Source of the DNA: Agapanthus africanus
Lineage: Eukaryota > Streptophyta > Magnoliopsida > Asparagales > Amaryllidaceae
Direction of reading: 5' to 3'
Length of the DNA: 64,000 nt
Assembly: GCA_030015575.1 (NCBI GenBank)
Contig: CM057338.1
Location: forward strand, 777,307,864-777,371,863
Shown here: positions 23,215-35,205 of the stretch, piece after piece
Layout of the letters: every line of letters starts with the position of its first letter
How positions within the stretch are numbered: the stretch's first letter is position 1
The notes under the pieces: generated by a model
Seen by the model: the letters and a program-made list of their open reading frames with translations, nothing else
Databases searched by the model: none
What the model was told of the DNA's origin: nothing
Position numbers and translations under genes: made by a program

Positions 23215-23450
23215 TTGCTAAAGGGGTCACTCCCGGTGAAGGGATCGTCGGCCCTTTCCTCGTCGAATGAGGTGTGGGATATATCATTTATATCGCTGTG
23301 CAAAGCAAAACTCCAAAAAAAATCAAAAGTAGACCGAGTGTGTAGCATCTGCCAGTTATTGCTAAAGGGGTCACTCCCGGTGAAGGGATCTCGGCCCTTT
23401 TCCTTATCGAATAAGGTGCAGGGTATATCATATATACCACTATGCAAAGC
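23215..23450 (-). repeat. Doubled leader unit of A
   Basis: Two copies contain GGGGTCACTCCCGGTGAAGG, then AAGGG...CCCTT and a CCTC/GAGG or CCTTAT/ATAAGG stem. The stem differs between the two copies but stays paired in both. Confidence 0.75.
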
Positions 23451-25284
23451 AAAACTGTAGCTACCCTTTTTATTTAAAATTTGATTCTACAACATCTTTT
23501 AGGTTTCTTTTCTTTCATTAATCACATTAATGAAGTCCCATCATTTAAGTCATCTAAACATCACAGATAAATACGACGTACACTTATGCCATCCGCATTC
23601 GCCTCGATGTCCCCTCGTGCACCGTTAGGTTAGGTAACTAACGACAGAGCAGGGCAGGGCTAGTGCGGGTGCAAAACATAAGTAACGTCTATATAATATA
23701 TCATATATACTATATACTGTATCCATCAGAACATATCAAATCATCACATCACAGATATCGCAGCAGAAAATATCATATGAAATATTGGATATACTAGGAC
23801 ATCCGTGTTTTCAATACGAGCCAGTATAAAACACGGATTCCACGGTCGTGATGAATAGCCAATCCCACACCCCTAGACCCCTACGAGAGCGGCAAGCAAC
23901 CCTACCAATTCTAGGGTTAGGAGACCCGGACTCGACTCCTCGAGATGGTCTCCCACTGGACCCTAGAACCCGGTTACTTGTGCTCCCCTCCTTGGGTCTA
24001 TCCTAATGCGAAAAAGTAAATAATATTCAAAAGGTGACATCTTCCGCAACCTGGAAGTGCCCCAATAAAAGAATATTACATACAAGTTTTTACATGAATG
24101 AAAATGAAAAACACTCATCTCACATAAAACCCCCGGCTATTCGAACACGACGATCCAATATAACATATCCAGCAACACATAACATCACATGTCATCAACG
24201 TAAGTAAATATGCGCATCCCAATTGTCGTTGACATATAGCAACGAAACCGGCGATATCATATATTACACTTACGGTCACAGAAAAGAAAGTGTAAAACTA
24301 CAACAGTTGGAATCCGCAACCTCTTTAGACATCGCATGCCTAATCAAATGAAATACTTAGACATCACATGCCTAACAATTATAAACCCCGCATTTTAGTC
24401 TCATTATCGAAAACTCTTTTCAATATCAAGTGAGACTAAACCGCTAGATTTATAACATTCATTCAGTTATCTCATAACTGTTTGTGAATTCCAATTATTG
24501 CATCCCATTCCGGATAAATAGAAAATATCAAACTTTCCGATCGAACATTCGAACACCCAAGTTTTCCCGAAACCGTTCAACACATGAAATAAGTTCAAAG
24601 ACATTCATTTCATGCCTCAGTACCAACGGTCCAGCCGTAGAAGGGTCAAGCCAACGCGTCACATGTGGCACGCCGTACTGCCCCAAACCCTAAGGTTCAA
24701 AGGGCAGTTCAAGACGGTCACATAATCGAGTTAAGGTTTGTTGTCTTCTAGAGGGACCATCGCGTTACTTGCACTACTTAGAACGTCATTAAACTACGGA
24801 AAAGTCCAACAATTGGAAATTTCCCGGCAGGGGAAAGATTGGGTATTTACATCCGGTCGAACTTTTTAACATATTCTAAAATTATCTGGAAAAACACATA
24901 GACGAAGTCTGATAATCCGATCGAATCTACGAACTCCCAATACAACCCAAAATACTCAACTCTTGAGTAAAAATTAAAAATTCTCAGAAAATTCAACACC
25001 TGAAAACATGAATTACTGTGCAAAAATTGAAGGCAATTCCCATCATTTGGCCGCGGAACCGCCGCAGAAGCCAGGCTTCTGACGCGGTTCCGCCGCGTAT
25101 TAGACACATCATGAGGTAATTTTTGCACCGTAATTCTTAGAATTCCCTGCTGAATTTTTTTGAGCATTTTTAATCTGGAAAAAACACAGTTTTTGAAAAA
25201 AGTCCAGAGAGCAATTTTGGTTAGGGTTTCGATGTTCGTTCGGATTTCAAGCGTCGTCTACACTTCGCCGAAGGCTAAATCTAG
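23451..25284 (-). other. Remaining 5' leader of A
   Basis: Noncoding leader between the primer site and the doubled unit, with the GC-rich inverted repeat at about 25048-25100 (GCGGAACCGCCGC against GCGGTTCCGCCGC). I see no gene; the open frames here are short and not conserved with D. Confidence 0.7.
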
Positions 25285-25296
25285 GCCCTGATACCA
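25285..25296 (-). other. Primer binding site of A (initiator Met tRNA)
   Basis: On the minus strand, TGGTATCAGGGC lies one base after the 5' LTR; it differs at one position from the sites of B, D, E and G. Confidence 0.88.
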
Positions 25297-25297
25297 C

Positions 25298-27521
25298 TGT
25301 AGGGTTCCTAGGCACTCTAATAAGGTCTCACAAGGCATCAACCATGCCAATTTGAAATTTTACAAGTGCCGAGAAACCCTAATACGGATTCGTTGACTAG
25401 AGTTTAGGCGAAAAGTGAAACTAGTTAACATTTTAACTAAAGGAAAGAGGCTACAACCTTTGTAGATCCGGTTCTCCACTTCCTTAGCTCCACGTAGACG
25501 TCCTCTAGCTGTCCATCTCGAATCCCGGACTCTTGTATCGGCTTCATCGGAGAAATGGGCGGGCTAGGTCGTCGGCTTCGATGCCGAAGAAGATCTACGT
25601 CGAGGCAACACAAGATCAAGCTCTAACTTCACCAAGTCATGAAACTTGTGAAGAAAACACCTTATACTACTTGGCAAGAGGTAGAGGATGAAGAAATAGG
25701 AGGTGGATTCACTTTAGAATTGGATTTCTCACTCTTTTTCTCAAGATGCCATTAAAGCTAGTAAGCTTTTCTTCTTTTCAAAGATGAAGAAGATGAAGAT
25801 AGAATATGATAAGTGTTAGTTTAATAATGAAAATAATATGAATACTTATCATATCCTAACTATGGTCAAGTGTAGAGAGCAAACTAGGGTTAGGTGAATG
25901 GTTAGGTTAAGAGAAGAAAACAAAATGGTCAACCTTTTCAACTCTTCATGAAGCTTCATGAAAGAACCAAGGAAAGCCACCATTTCCCTTTTCCTTTCCA
26001 AAATAAATAATCAATATAAATAAATGAATAAGTAAACAAAACCCTAACCATTCATATAACCATGGTTTAATCTTTACACAAACTCGAGTTAGCATGTATC
26101 TTCAAACATGATACAATCAAGTGCACACAAAAATATATCACATATACAATGTGCACTTCAAGTGAGAAAATCCTTTTAAAGTGAACCAATACTAGTTAAT
26201 GCAAAGTAATATATCAAATATATATAATTATACATTAAATCATTAAATCAACACTTGATTCAATGATCCGGTCATGTCGCACGTAACCGACTAGTATCTA
26301 ATGTATCGACTTATCGAATCAATCTTCGATTCGATAACTAGGTTATATTGGATACAACCAATCGAAACATTCATCGCGGGAATGAAATACGGTATCACAT
26401 ACACGCATTATTCTCGGTCCCGCACATATCTCATATGTGCTCCTATTTCGTTTCGCTTGAGCCAGGAAACCTCTGTGTAGGACTCTAAAGACTCGTCAAT
26501 ACGCCGGCAGCAGATGATGATCATATCAAGCACCCACAAGCCGCAAGCGGTCTGCTAAACGTAACGGCCACCCGGGTATTGAGCGATCAGAAGATCGACG
26601 AGCTAGCCCGCTCACACTCCTGTGAATCTAACCAGTAACACTTACCGTACAGTCCGGTCTGTTCGTCTGATATGTCGCATATCAAGTCTAGGGGTGGTAA
26701 ACATCGGACCCCAATAACCGATAAGTCGTGCCGATGTAAGGCTCATAACGGGTCGAGAAACTACTGGTAACACTTACCAGCAAATCTCTGATCAGCCCTG
26801 GCCAGGGACTTCCCTGTTACGGCCGATCGAGCACAGCGCAACATCAACCCCCAATACCGGGAGAGACGAAATCCCTCCTATCGCTCATTGCCTCTATGTG
26901 ACTCGGGACTGTACCCAAAAACCACCGTTTTTCCCGCCCTCATGGACGTGGTAAGGTGGAGATCAAAGCACAGTGGGAATCACACAAGACTCTATGACGA
27001 TCTCGGGTCTACAGACTAACCTGCACAAGTGTCACCTGAGAACTGCCATCTGACGTGAGGTATAATACCATCTGGGAGTTCTCGGCGAGTCCGTCCAGTG
27101 TACCCAGTCTCCATTGAGCACCCGTATACCATCTCTGATGTCAAACACCAATGGATATGGGATCATCCATCGCCCATCTCATGGGTCGAGAAGCATATAC
27201 GCTAGTCTACACTGGTATATCGATGCCCCGTCTCGATATACCCGCGACTAGGGACCTTGAAAGATGTACCTATGGAATACCATGTCCCCACTAGTATGAT
27301 CTGCATCATAGTCCAGGTAGTCATGTACACATCCTAAGGGCTTTACCAACATGTAACTTTAAGACAGTTTAAAGAGACGAGTGTACATGTTAAGATAAAG
27401 AGCAACCAGATAGTATACTATCATATCGAGCAAGAAAGTCATCTCTATATATGTCCAAGCATCCAATATAAAATACATCATCTGTACAATACTGGCCTCT
27501 AGGGCATACATACAACTAACA
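25298..27521 (-). repeat. 5' LTR of A
   Basis: Partner of 16913-19135. It starts at 27521 on the minus strand with TGTTAGTTGTATGTATGCCC; the right target copy TTTAG follows at 27522-27526. Confidence 0.95.
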
Positions 27522-27526
27522 TTTAG

Positions 27527-28576
27527 GTGTTGCTTATGTTTTGCATCCGCGCTAGTCCAGCCCCCGCTCTGTCGTTAGTTAAGTAACCTAACGGGTGATG
27601 ACGGGGCCCCGTGGCGAATGTTGATGGCATAAGCGTACACCATATTTTGGTTGTTTTCTGCAATGGTAGGATTAAATGATGGGACGCATTGGAATTAATG
27701 CAAGAAAATAAACCAAGTAAAAGTCGTTGGAACACTTTCAAAACCACTCGGTTCTTTTCAAAAACCAGCTTCTTAAACGCGGAGCTTGAACCACTCCTTT
27801 TAAAAGCTATCTCGTTCCATCGATTATATCAAGTTCACTACATTCACGGTTTCGCCAAAACCATTCGTAGCCTTCCGTCATTTCGTATGGATATTCAATA
27901 GTATTCAAGCTATGTTTGTTGACCTTCGTCAAGGCATAGTGATTGGTAGCTGTTGGGTGTTCATATGTAGCATAGAAAGAAGCGTTGGTTTGGGACAGTC
28001 GTATTACCTTGTTGACCTTCGTCAAGGGTATGTACGGGTGGGTTCAAATTAACCTGGACAATGACGGGTAGAACTTGAAATGTGACTTATGATTTGTTGA
28101 CCTTCGTCAAGGTCATAAGAGCATGGGGCAAAAATCCACATCGGGAGTTTCAAAAGTACTGAAACTTGCTAGCGCTGCATACCATTTGGAGTGTGATGAT
28201 TCTGGTAGGATTCCTTCAGTTTTGTCATGCGATGATATTTGGATCCCGATCCTACTGTGAGTATATGCTACTCCTCAGGAACTTTCTCACTTAACGATCA
28301 ATGCTATAAACCTAGTAGGTGTCTAGAAAGGTGTTAGCGGGGCTACGCCCACAAGGAAAAGTGGTTACTTAATTAAGGAACTTCGCGAAAGCGTTGGAAA
28401 ACCTCCCTCGAAGTACCGACACTGGCCTGGCTGAACGGTTAAGCAAGTATTGTACGGTGAGATTGATCCCGGCTAATTCTTCCTTTATGGTTTGAGCAGG
28501 GATTCGAGAGACAGTGGGAGCCATCATGTTTAGATAAATTAAAAACCAATCTAAACTTGCAAGAGCATCATGCTAA
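27527..28576 (+). other. Leader of B, second part
   Basis: It resumes after A with GTGTTGCTTATGTTTTGCAT, matching the leaders of G and E. The doubled hairpin unit of the other elements is absent here. The three-hairpin array lies at 27916-28112. Confidence 0.85.
27916..28112 (+). promoter_or_regulatory. Three-hairpin array in leader of B
   Basis: TTGTTGACCTTCGTCAAGG at 27916, 28009 and 28094, with spacings 93 and 85 identical to those in G and E although the LTRs and neighbouring leader sequence differ. Outer stems are CTATG/CATAG (first) and CTTATGA/TCATAAG (third). Confidence 0.88.
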
Positions 28577-28579
28577 GTG

Positions 28580-28605
28580 TTTTCTTCTCTCTCTCTTAAT
28601 TGCAG
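28580..28605 (+). promoter_or_regulatory. Pyrimidine tract plus GCAG before gag of B (3' splice-site-like)
   Basis: TTTTCTTCTCTCTCTCTTAA followed by TTGCAG and then TGACCCAGTGACC. The nearest gag-like ATG lies about 40 nt downstream at 28645. The position is shared with A, D, E, G and H. Confidence 0.5.
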
Positions 28606-30699
28606 TGACCCAGTGACCGCACCTAGGTTACATCTAGATAATAAAATGACTGAATCTGACTGTTATGACTGGCAAAGGTCTGTCCAGATGTCCATTGCCC
28701 ATGACAAGCTGGGACAGCCCTTAACTAATCCAACCCCTGCCGTCTCAGGTCCAGCTTCCCCTGTCACGGATATTCATTTCCATAGGTCATCGGAAAAAGA
28801 CTGTGCGAAAGCCAAGTGCTTCGTGTTAGCCTCAGATGATGGTGCATACCAGAGACAGCACGAGAAGATGGACTTAGTTTCTATCTTCCTCCATAACAAA
28901 GATTTATATGGAGAGCAATCTCGTATCGCAAGATATGAGACCTCGAACGAATTGCTTCCAGCGAGGTTGGCTATCGGGTCATCTATAGGGGGCAACGTCC
29001 TTATAGAGACCAGCTCTTTTGAGCTCACGGACTTGAAGACCACGTTGAAGAACGGGTCAGATGCTGACTTAGTTCAACAGTCTCTACCTACTACCCTGAA
29101 GGAAACCAGGGAAGTAGAAAGAAAGGGAAGGGCAGAAGTTTCGGGACTGGATGTAGTAAAAGCAGGACGTTCCTATTGTTACGGGAATGAACATGGGCAG
29201 AAGGATTGCAGGGCTTGCAAAGCCAGTAGCCAGAATTCGAAGCATGTTGTGGCTTCGGCTTCGGGTGTGTTTGTAATTGAGAACTGTATGTCAGTTAACC
29301 CTACTTCCTGGGTATTGGATACCGGATCAGGATCTCATATCTGTAATTCGTTAAAGGCTCTGAGAAACCGTAGGGTTATCAGGAAAGGTGATATGACTCT
29401 CAGGGTTGCTAACGGAATGAGCATGTATGCTGAATCCGTAGGGGAATATCATCTAGGACTGACAACTGGGCAAATATTGATTCTGCGTAACTGTTTTTAT
29501 GTACCAGGTGCGACTTATAATATCATATCTGTATCCTTAATTTCTAAGGAAAGATATGATTTTACTTTTATAAGCGATGCAGTCAACATCTACCTAAATC
29601 AAGTTCTGATTGGGTCAGGTACATTACAAAACGGAAAATACGTATTGAATCAAGCTCAGATCTTCAGTGTCCAGAACACACTTAAAAGAAAGTCTTCGGA
29701 AACAAATCAGGCTTTCTTATGGCATTGTAGACTGGGTCACATTAATGAGACATGGTTAACAAAGTTACATAAAGAGGGATACTTGAATCCGTTTGAGTAT
29801 CAGTCTTATGCCACTTGTTAATCTTGTCTCATGGGAAAGATGACAAAGACTCCGTTCACTGGACACGGAGAAAGAGCGAGCGACCTCTTGGGACTCATAC
29901 ACAGTGATGTGTGTGGTCCAATGTCTACTCATGCGCGAAGTGGTTATTCATACTTCATTACTTTCATAGATGATTTCTCTAGGTATGGGCATGTCTTCTA
30001 GATGAAGCACAAATCCGAGGCCTTTGAGAAATTTCGGGAATACAAGAATGAAGTTGAAAAACAAACAGGCAAAAGTATCAAGACACTGAGATCTGATCGA
30101 GGTGGTGAATACTTGAGTGCCGAGTTTCTGGGCTACTTAAAAGAGAATGGAATTCTCTCTCAGCTTACTCCTCCATACACACCACAACACAACGGTGTAT
30201 CGGAAAGGCGGAATCGAACCCTATTGGATATGGTTCGTTCCATGATGAGTAAGGCTGAGTTGCCGCGATCTTTCTGGGGTTATGCGCTAGAAACAGCTGC
30301 ATATCTCTTGAACAATGATTCAACCAAGACTGTGCCTACCACCCCATATCAGAAGTCGAGTGGGAAGAAACCCAGTCTCAAGTACCTTAAGACATGGGGA
30401 TGTCCAGCTTTTGTAAAAAAGCAGCATGCGGACAAGCTCGAGGCACGCTCAGTACTGTGTAAGTTTGTGGGATACGCAAAGAACTCCAGGGGGTATCTTT
30501 TCTATTCCGCAGAGGAACAAAAGGTTTTTGTTTCTCAGCATGCCTACATCTTGGAAACTGAATTTTTAGAAAATCAGATAAGTGGGAGCGTAATAGAACT
30601 GGAAGAAATTCCAGAACCACAAACTATTACTGAAAGCTTGAAGGAACCAGAAGTTTCAAGAGAACCGGACATCCCAGCACCCCTCCGCAGGAATAGTAG
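28606..30699 (+). pseudogene. Fossil gag-protease-integrase region of B
   Basis: From 28645 a gag-like segment begins MTESDCYDWQRSVQMSIAHD and continues with AKCFVLASDDG, a UBN2-type copia gag pattern. A degenerate CCHC knuckle (CYGNEHGQKDC) follows near 29175. Next come the protease box WVLDTGSGSHIC (about 29310), the GAG-pre-integrase segment WHCRLGHIN (about 29720) and integrase core sequence with LTPPYTPQHNGVSERRNRT (about 30165). In relatives gag forms the virus-like particle and integrase inserts the cDNA. It has about two to four breaks and is cut by C at 30700. It is the only recognisable gag in the window. Confidence 0.9.
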
Positions 30700-33600
30700 T
30701 GTAACGTTTTGAAAATCGTTTCGGTGAATTTCGAAAAAAAAACGGTAAAATAAGGGGGTTTTCTGTAAAAAGTCAAAATACAAATATCTTATTATAAAAA
30801 TTAAATATACATATTCTAGCTATGTAATTGCTATTATTTGGTGTTTATTGAGCCGCTGGTGAAATTTCAAATTTTCTGAAAAAAATATTATTTTATTATT
30901 ATTTTAAGCCGTCACTAATATATTTAATTAGGGAAAATTACAAATTGGAATGAGTTGAAACAAATTTTGTGCATCATAAAACATTAAATAAAATTTTATC
31001 ATGTGGTTTTTGGAACAAAATCATTTGCCAAAACGGTTTAGAAATTATTGAAGAAAAAAGGCTTTTTTTTAGCGTAAATGGATGTTTGGGGTATTGTATT
31101 TATCATTTTTCAGCACCCCACACCCGTACCCACACCCACACACCCCCATTCACTTCTCCCCTTGGCTGAATTCAGCAGCCCCCATCTTTTTCCCCTCTTG
31201 AATTTCAAAGGAAAGAAATGAAAGAAAAGAAAAGAAAATGGATGAATGAGGTGGACTTTTGACTTTGGTTTGACCTTGACTTTCTCCCCCACTTTCTCTA
31301 CCTCCCTCTCTCTCCTCTCCCCCTTCCATTCCAGCCGACCCCCCTCTCTCCTACTGCAGCAACAGACCCCCCCCAATTTCCCTTCTCTTTTCTCTTCAAA
31401 ACTTCATCAAAAATTGCCCCAAAATCCATCAAAAAAATCCCAAAACCCAAATCCGACTCCTACCCATTTTAGCTTAGCCCGTATAGCATGGATCCTTGTG
31501 AAAAGAGAGCATTTTGGAGGGCCATGGATGCTTGTGGATCTTCAAATGTTTTTGGGTATAATTCTAAACTTTTTTGCTTAGTTTGTTACTTAATTTCTTA
31601 AAGCTAAGTTAATTAAGTGTTAATTTGGGTTATGTGAGTTTAATTACATGATTAAAGATTTCAAGTTAGGGTTTGTTGTGGAAATGAGTTGTGTTTGATT
31701 GTGTATGGTTTAGTGAGGTGGATTAACATATTTAGTTTTGTAGAAAACTAATCTAGTTGTTAATTACAAGTTTTTACTTGAAAAATGTCCAAATTAAGCT
31801 TTTTGTTGCAAACTAGTTTTTTTGATTTAATTCGAAATATGAGATTAAAAATATGGTTAGGGTTTTTATTATATTATTAACTTTATTAAGTGTAGTTTAA
31901 CACTTTAGTTCATGGAAATCCAACCTAAATTGTAGTTTGTGCATTTTTGCTATGAAATTGTTAAAAAGGGTATTTTGTAAACTAGAATATTAGGGTTTTG
32001 GAATTTAATGAGATTAAATTCCGGAAATTGGTTCTATGACTTATTTAAGATATTTAATAAGTATATTGGCCGCTACATTCATTTAAACATCATGTTTTGT
32101 ACAAATACGGCGAATTGTGCTTGCTAGATTTTCGGAAAAAAGAATTTTTAAGTGAAATTGGGGTTTTTGTGAGTTTTAACCTATTTTTATATTAAAATTA
32201 GTGTTCGTGAATGTGCAAATGAGTGTATTTGGGTTTTTCTCGATGGTTTGGCGTTTGTACGCCGACGTCGAGGGTTTTTCGGTTGATTTGTGAAAGCAAC
32301 CATAGGTTTTGACCTATGTGGGATTCATGAGTCGTTTTGGTATTGAGTCGGATTTTAATGCGATACTGTGCGTTATGATATGTAGGTAACCCATGTGGAC
32401 TTCGAGACGACAAGCAAGCGCGTGGCGACGTCGGCACCGGCTAGCGAGGACCAGGTGAGTAGATTTATATCTACGGGGAGAAGTCGGGTGGATGGCGTAT
32501 AGCACCCCCGCAGTCCGTGGTGATGTATACGAATACGTATACACACATATATATTGATTATTTATTATTGAGGTTATTGATGATAAAGATAGATTTTAGG
32601 TGTGAATAGATAGGTTTAGTGTTGCGAGACCCTATAGTAGAGGTTGCACCACATTTATACACACCCATACTTGCATACATTTTTCTTCATATGTGCTTAT
32701 ATGGGGTTATATAGTTATGTGTTCACATAGGTATGGGACTATGTGTTCATATACTGGATTTGAGGATAGTACTGGGGATCTGAGCTAAGTCGATGAGATT
32801 TGATTTGAGGCCGTGAGATCGGTGATCTGGCAGGGTTCGTATTTGAGATATGACATGACGTTGTAGAGGGTCCTTTGACGTAGTGTTTCACACACGTGCA
32901 TCCATACGTAGGTGGTATCAGTATTGTACTAGACGTATGTCACTACCCCGATCATGATATTTGATAAAGAGGATACCAGATGAATAGTATGACGAATGAG
33001 ATATTGACCCGTACCCAGATTTGGGATGCCGTACGACGGATTTACGTACGAGCTATATATATTGATGATTGATCCGCACTCTTGACTTGGGATGTCCGAC
33101 TATAGATATGTTATCGGAAATGATATTATTGAGGCGGGATCACCGACTATACATATACATGTATGTATATGTATCGACTCAGATGATAGGCGGTTTCCTT
33201 ACCTATAGTTCAGCTTGTTAGTTCAGCCGTATAGTTTAGTGTAGTTGTTAGAGTAGATTAGACTCCTACCTATTTCAAAACTAACGAATCGTGGGTATTT
33301 TAAAAGACAGCCCAAGGGATCCTATGGATATTTCAAAAGACGTATCCTTTCTTAAAATCACTGTAGCCCTTATTTTCAAAACCCCACGATTCGTGTTATT
33401 TCAAATGGCACCATTGTTTAGTATTTAGCTCCCGCTCATTATGGTTGCTCGCTCCGCATCGCATACTTACATTGTTATTTTATATTGCATTGTTGATATT
33501 ATGCTGTTAGGACACCAACACCATTACCGATGATGCGTATGTACCACGTACACTTACTTGCCGGCTCACACACATCTTCATCGGTAATTGCCATGTCACG

Positions 33601-35189
33601 TACACCATAGAAAATATTATTGCTTGACTTAGCTTGTTAGTTAGTAATTTGACATGATATTAGTGTACCTGCTTTACATATGCCAGCTTAACATTATAGT
33701 TATTACTTGTCACTTCATGCATACTGTTATTCATTGTTATGCCGCATTCATGGTTTTACATGCTATTGGTGATTTGGATTCGGATTTCCATGAGATTTTC
33801 TGGATTTAGGGGGAAAAACCGCAAAAACATAAATAAACCTTTTCTCTCTTTTAAAATAAAAAGTGCGGTTTTTCCCATGATGTATGAGTCGTCCACCATG
33901 AGTTTGCTGATGGATTTCGAGACCCGATTCGAGGAGACGGATGAACCGTTTCGGGTACATGGTGGACCCGGTAAGGTACCCCGGGGCAAGAAGCGCGTGA
34001 TGATGACGATGTGAGCCTGGCAGGGGAGCACTACCTACCGGTGATTTTACCCGACGCGTCGGATATCCGGAGGATACCGTCGTGGTCTTGAGATGGATGG
34101 TAGGGGCCGGTCTGGACTGACGGCGCCCTAGATATTGTGATTGAGACATTGAGATTTCGAGATATTGAGGTACAGAGACTGTGATACAGAGATATCGAGA
34201 TATTGGGATTACGTTTTGTGCCGATGCTAGGCACTGTTTTATGCTGATTTCATTATGATACCTCATTTTAAAAATACAAAGGAAATCTCACTAAGTTATG
34301 GAAACAGTTCTTCATTTACATGTATTCTGTTTTCATGCATTCATACCTCATTCATATGATATATTGCTACCTGAGGCACTGACACGGGCACATGAGATTA
34401 CACTCGGGTTAGATATTTACCATAGACTTGTTATAGGCTGCATGTTATATACTTTTTTTGATGATATATTATGATCGTATGACCTAGGATTGCGTCATAC
34501 ATGCGATTTCTGTGCGTAGATGTTTTTCTATTCACGAGTTGGCAACTCACCCCCGTTGTGCCCCAGTTTCTTGCAGGTTTGTCGTACAGGTTTCATTACG
34601 GCTTTGCGGGCTCAGTTTCATTCGGGTGACTTGCCAGTAGGTGGGTTTTTCTTGTATCGTACCCATCCTATTACCTTGTATAATATTATTCCGTTGTATC
34701 TAGTAAATTCCATCAACCAAACATGTATTTATTTTGAGATAGAGACCAGTGATGTTATTCCTTCGACCTTAGAGTCGCGCGTTATTTTTCTGCGGTTTTC
34801 TTATGGATTTGAGTTCCCTTTTGAATTCTGATCCTCGCCGTTGGCGTTGTATATTATATTGCTTGTGTGGTTGTGACCGTCGATTGACGAAGAGCTAGCT
34901 CCCGCTTGGGGATGCCTTTTTATTGATTTCGTATACTATTCATGTTGTATCCCGTTTGGGAGCCAGTATTTACAAAGGAGACTCTGCCGAAATTTTCAGT
35001 AAATTTTGTTCTTAAAAACCGCATAATTCGGCTTATGCTATTAAAACTACTTATTTAAATTGGTTTTCCTTCACTCTACTACTTTTCTTGGTTTACATTT
35101 CTGGCTTTTCGGCTTACTTGGATTACGTACGCCTCGAGACGTTTCGTAGTTTAAGTGCCGGTCATGTTCCGTACTTTCGGGACGTGACA
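30700..35189 (+). repeat. 5' LTR of C
   Basis: 4490 bp. It contains a CA/CT-rich stretch (about 31110-31400), a TATACAT-rich palindromic stretch near 33150 and a degenerate GATATTGA array (34130-34210). Open frames on both strands around 33740-34270 recur in the other LTR only because it is a copy; they are not supported as genes. Confidence 0.93.
34130..34210 (+). repeat. Degenerate GATATTGA-type array in the LTR of C
   Basis: About seven variants of GAGATATTGAG or GAGACATTGAG follow each other with a period near 9-11 bp. The other LTR has the same array at about 52013-52093. Confidence 0.7.
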
Positions 35190-35194
35190 AAGTG

Positions 35195-35205
35195 GGTATC
35201 AGAGC
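35195..35205 (+). other. Primer binding site of C (Met-tRNA type)
   Basis: GGTATCAGAGC lies five bases after the LTR end, usual for this gypsy group. Confidence 0.8.

Larger units (their letters stand above)
16913..27521 (-). mobile_element. Element A: Angela-like copia element with pol, no recognisable gag
   Basis: On the minus strand: 5' LTR 27521-25298, primer site, leader, protease-integrase-RT-RNase H fossil, polypurine tract, 3' LTR 19135-16913. The target duplication TTTAG lies at 16908-16912 and 27522-27526. The LTRs (2223 and 2224 bp) differ by roughly 2-2.5% by hand count, perhaps under one million years. The ends look whole. The coding part has about three or four breaks, with one open stretch of 651 codons. 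No gag domain is recognisable between the leader and the protease, a feature shared with D. Confidence 0.95.

Noticed and set aside
28577-28600. A protein start reading (M)FSSLSL shared by A, B and D
   Set aside because: The codon there is GTG and the residues are the translation of a CT tract, better explained as a splice-acceptor-like site than a real start.
31246-31581. Proline/serine-rich open frame in the LTR of C
   Set aside because: Low-complexity CT-rich DNA; the frame differs in the partner LTR through small length changes in the simple-sequence tracts.
33739-34266. Open frames on both strands in the LTR of C, repeated at 51622-52149
   Set aside because: Copies of the same LTR sequence; opposite-strand frames overlap and show no protein family features.
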